Positions 6,018-6,385 of a stretch of DNA of 6,385 nt are shown here, one piece after another. The notes under the pieces are model-generated. The model saw nothing but the letters and a program-made list of their open reading frames with translations. It did not search any database and was not told where the DNA came from. Source of the stretch: Promethearchaeota archaeon (GTDB taxonomy: Archaea > Asgardarchaeota > Lokiarchaeia > Sigynarchaeales > SOKP01); NCBI GenBank assembly GCA_014729315.1, contig WJKD01000505.1, positions 1 through 6,385 of the forward strand. Reading direction: 5' to 3'. The position numbers and the translations under genes were made by a program. Each line of letters starts with the position of its first letter. Position 1 is the stretch's first letter.

Positions 6018-6031
6018 TTTTATTTAAAATA
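6018..6031 (+). promoter_or_regulatory. Possible TATA box of the proteasome subunit gene
   Basis: The stretch TTTTATTTAAAATA resembles an archaeal TATA element and would start transcription near 6052, leaving a leader of about 40 bases. A similar element, TTTATAATTTAAAA, lies at 5998-6011. A weak Shine-Dalgarno-like AAGGT (6081-6085) precedes the ATG. Confidence 0.4.
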
Positions 6032-6092
6032 GATTCCTTTTTCTCATTAAAATAGTGAAAACTTTACACATAATCTATTAAAGGTAATCAAA

Positions 6093-6385
6093 ATGTCACA
6101 ACAAATTATGGTACCCGGCGCAGTAGGCGTTGCGGTGAAATGTAAGGACGGGGTTGTTCTTGGGAACGATAGACGAGCGACTTGGGGGTATACAGTGACT
6201 AATAAATCTACACAAAAGGTTTTTAGGATAACCGATTTCATTGGAATCGCTGCGTATGGTCTTATCGGCGATTTTCAAATGTTAGTTAAAATTATGAGGG
6301 CTCAAGCAAACCTTTATAAATTAGAAGCTCGCGACCGCATTTCGACACGAAGCATGGGAAAGCTTATTTCAAACTACTTATATTC
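6093..6385 (+). CDS. psmB: Proteasome beta-type subunit lacking the catalytic Thr (5' part)
   Basis: The first 97 codons match 20S proteasome beta subunits, which line the proteolytic chamber. Residues 10-30 (AVGVAVKCKDGVVLGNDRRA then T) align without gaps to the mature start of the family, T1-T-T-V-G through D17-x-R19-A-T21. The match continues through NKSTQKVFRI (37-46), GIAAYGLIGDFQMLV (51-65), KIMRAQANLYKLE and the helix ending GKLISNYLY. Asp17, Arg19 and Lys33 equivalents are Asp26, Arg28 and Lys42, and the Gly at -1 is Gly9. The position of catalytic Thr1, however, is Ala10, so self-processing and peptidase activity are not expected. Archaea with several beta subunits often have an inactive or structural one, so this is probably a partner of an active beta subunit encoded elsewhere. 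It is not an alpha subunit, because the N-terminal H0 helix with YDRAITVFSPDGR is absent. The ATG is the only possible start in the frame after the stop at 6048. The 3' end lies outside the window. Confidence 0.9.
   Translation, partial: MSQQIMVPGAVGVAVKCKDGVVLGNDRRATWGYTVTNKSTQKVFRITDFIGIAAYGLIGDFQMLVKIMRAQANLYKLEARDRISTRSMGKLISNYLY

Larger units (their letters stand above)
5391..6092. other. 702-base divergent gap between histone and proteasome genes
   Basis: The gap carries the histone promoter at the left and the proteasome-gene promoter and a dyad cluster (5949-5996) at the right. Between about 5500 and 5940 I see no coding frame, tRNA or clear structured RNA, only AT-rich sequence. An isolated C-box-like ATGATGA at 5587 has no partner D box. 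Confidence 0.65.

Noticed and set aside
6047..6278. Two minus-strand frames overlapping the start of the proteasome gene.
   Set aside because: They are antisense to a clear proteasome coding frame and resemble no protein.
6093..6385. The possibility that the proteasome subunit is an alpha subunit, since it lacks Thr1.
   Set aside because: The N-terminal helix typical of alpha subunits is missing, and the KDGVVL...DxRAT pattern with a Gly at -1 is of the beta type.
1..6385. A defence island or other novel multi-gene system.
   Set aside because: The recognisable genes are housekeeping or common metabolic genes, mostly single units with their own promoters; nothing ties them into one system apart from the DUF362 pair.

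Overview
The window looks like chromosomal DNA of an AT-rich archaeon. The domain assignment rests on an archaeal histone, a proteasome beta-type subunit, an archaeal-type 6-phospho-3-hexuloisomerase and TATA-like boxes (TTTATATA, TTTAAATA) upstream of genes, with oligo-T tracts after two of them. The low GC, the long gene-free gaps (316 to 702 bases) and the divergent histone would suit an Asgard (Lokiarchaeia-like) genome. A low-GC methanogen cannot be excluded from this sequence alone.

Layout. Five genes point left. From the right these are a histone (5172-5390), an FkbM-family methyltransferase gene (3692-4657) interrupted by an in-frame TAA, a 6-phospho-3-hexuloisomerase (2722-3375), a DUF362-family protein with a cysteine-containing C-terminal domain (889-2307), and an unrecognised protein that runs off the left edge (1-888). 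The last two form one tight operon: stop and start codons abut, and the second gene's Shine-Dalgarno sequence lies inside the first gene's end. The other genes appear to be single transcription units. At the right edge one gene points right: the start of a proteasome beta-family subunit (6093-6385, cut by the window end), divergent from the histone across a 702-base gap.

How the genes relate. This is a housekeeping neighbourhood rather than one pathway: chromatin (histone), protein turnover (proteasome), ribulose-monophosphate sugar-phosphate metabolism (hexuloisomerase), methyl transfer (FkbM) and a probable metal-cluster protein (DUF362). I see no mobile element, CRISPR array, tRNA or rRNA.

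Most notable points. (1) The proteasome beta-type subunit aligns without gaps to the family but has Ala where the catalytic N-terminal Thr should be, while the Asp17, Arg19 and Lys33 equivalents are kept. (2) The FkbM gene has a 49-codon upstream piece in the same frame, separated from the rest by a single TAA, with its own TATA-like box. (3) The gaps hold compact dyads: a nested inverted repeat at 2504-2570, two adjacent perfect palindromes at 3531-3555, and a three-dyad cluster at 5949-5996 upstream of the proteasome gene. (4) The histone keeps dimer-dimer contact residues but lacks two standard DNA-contact residues.
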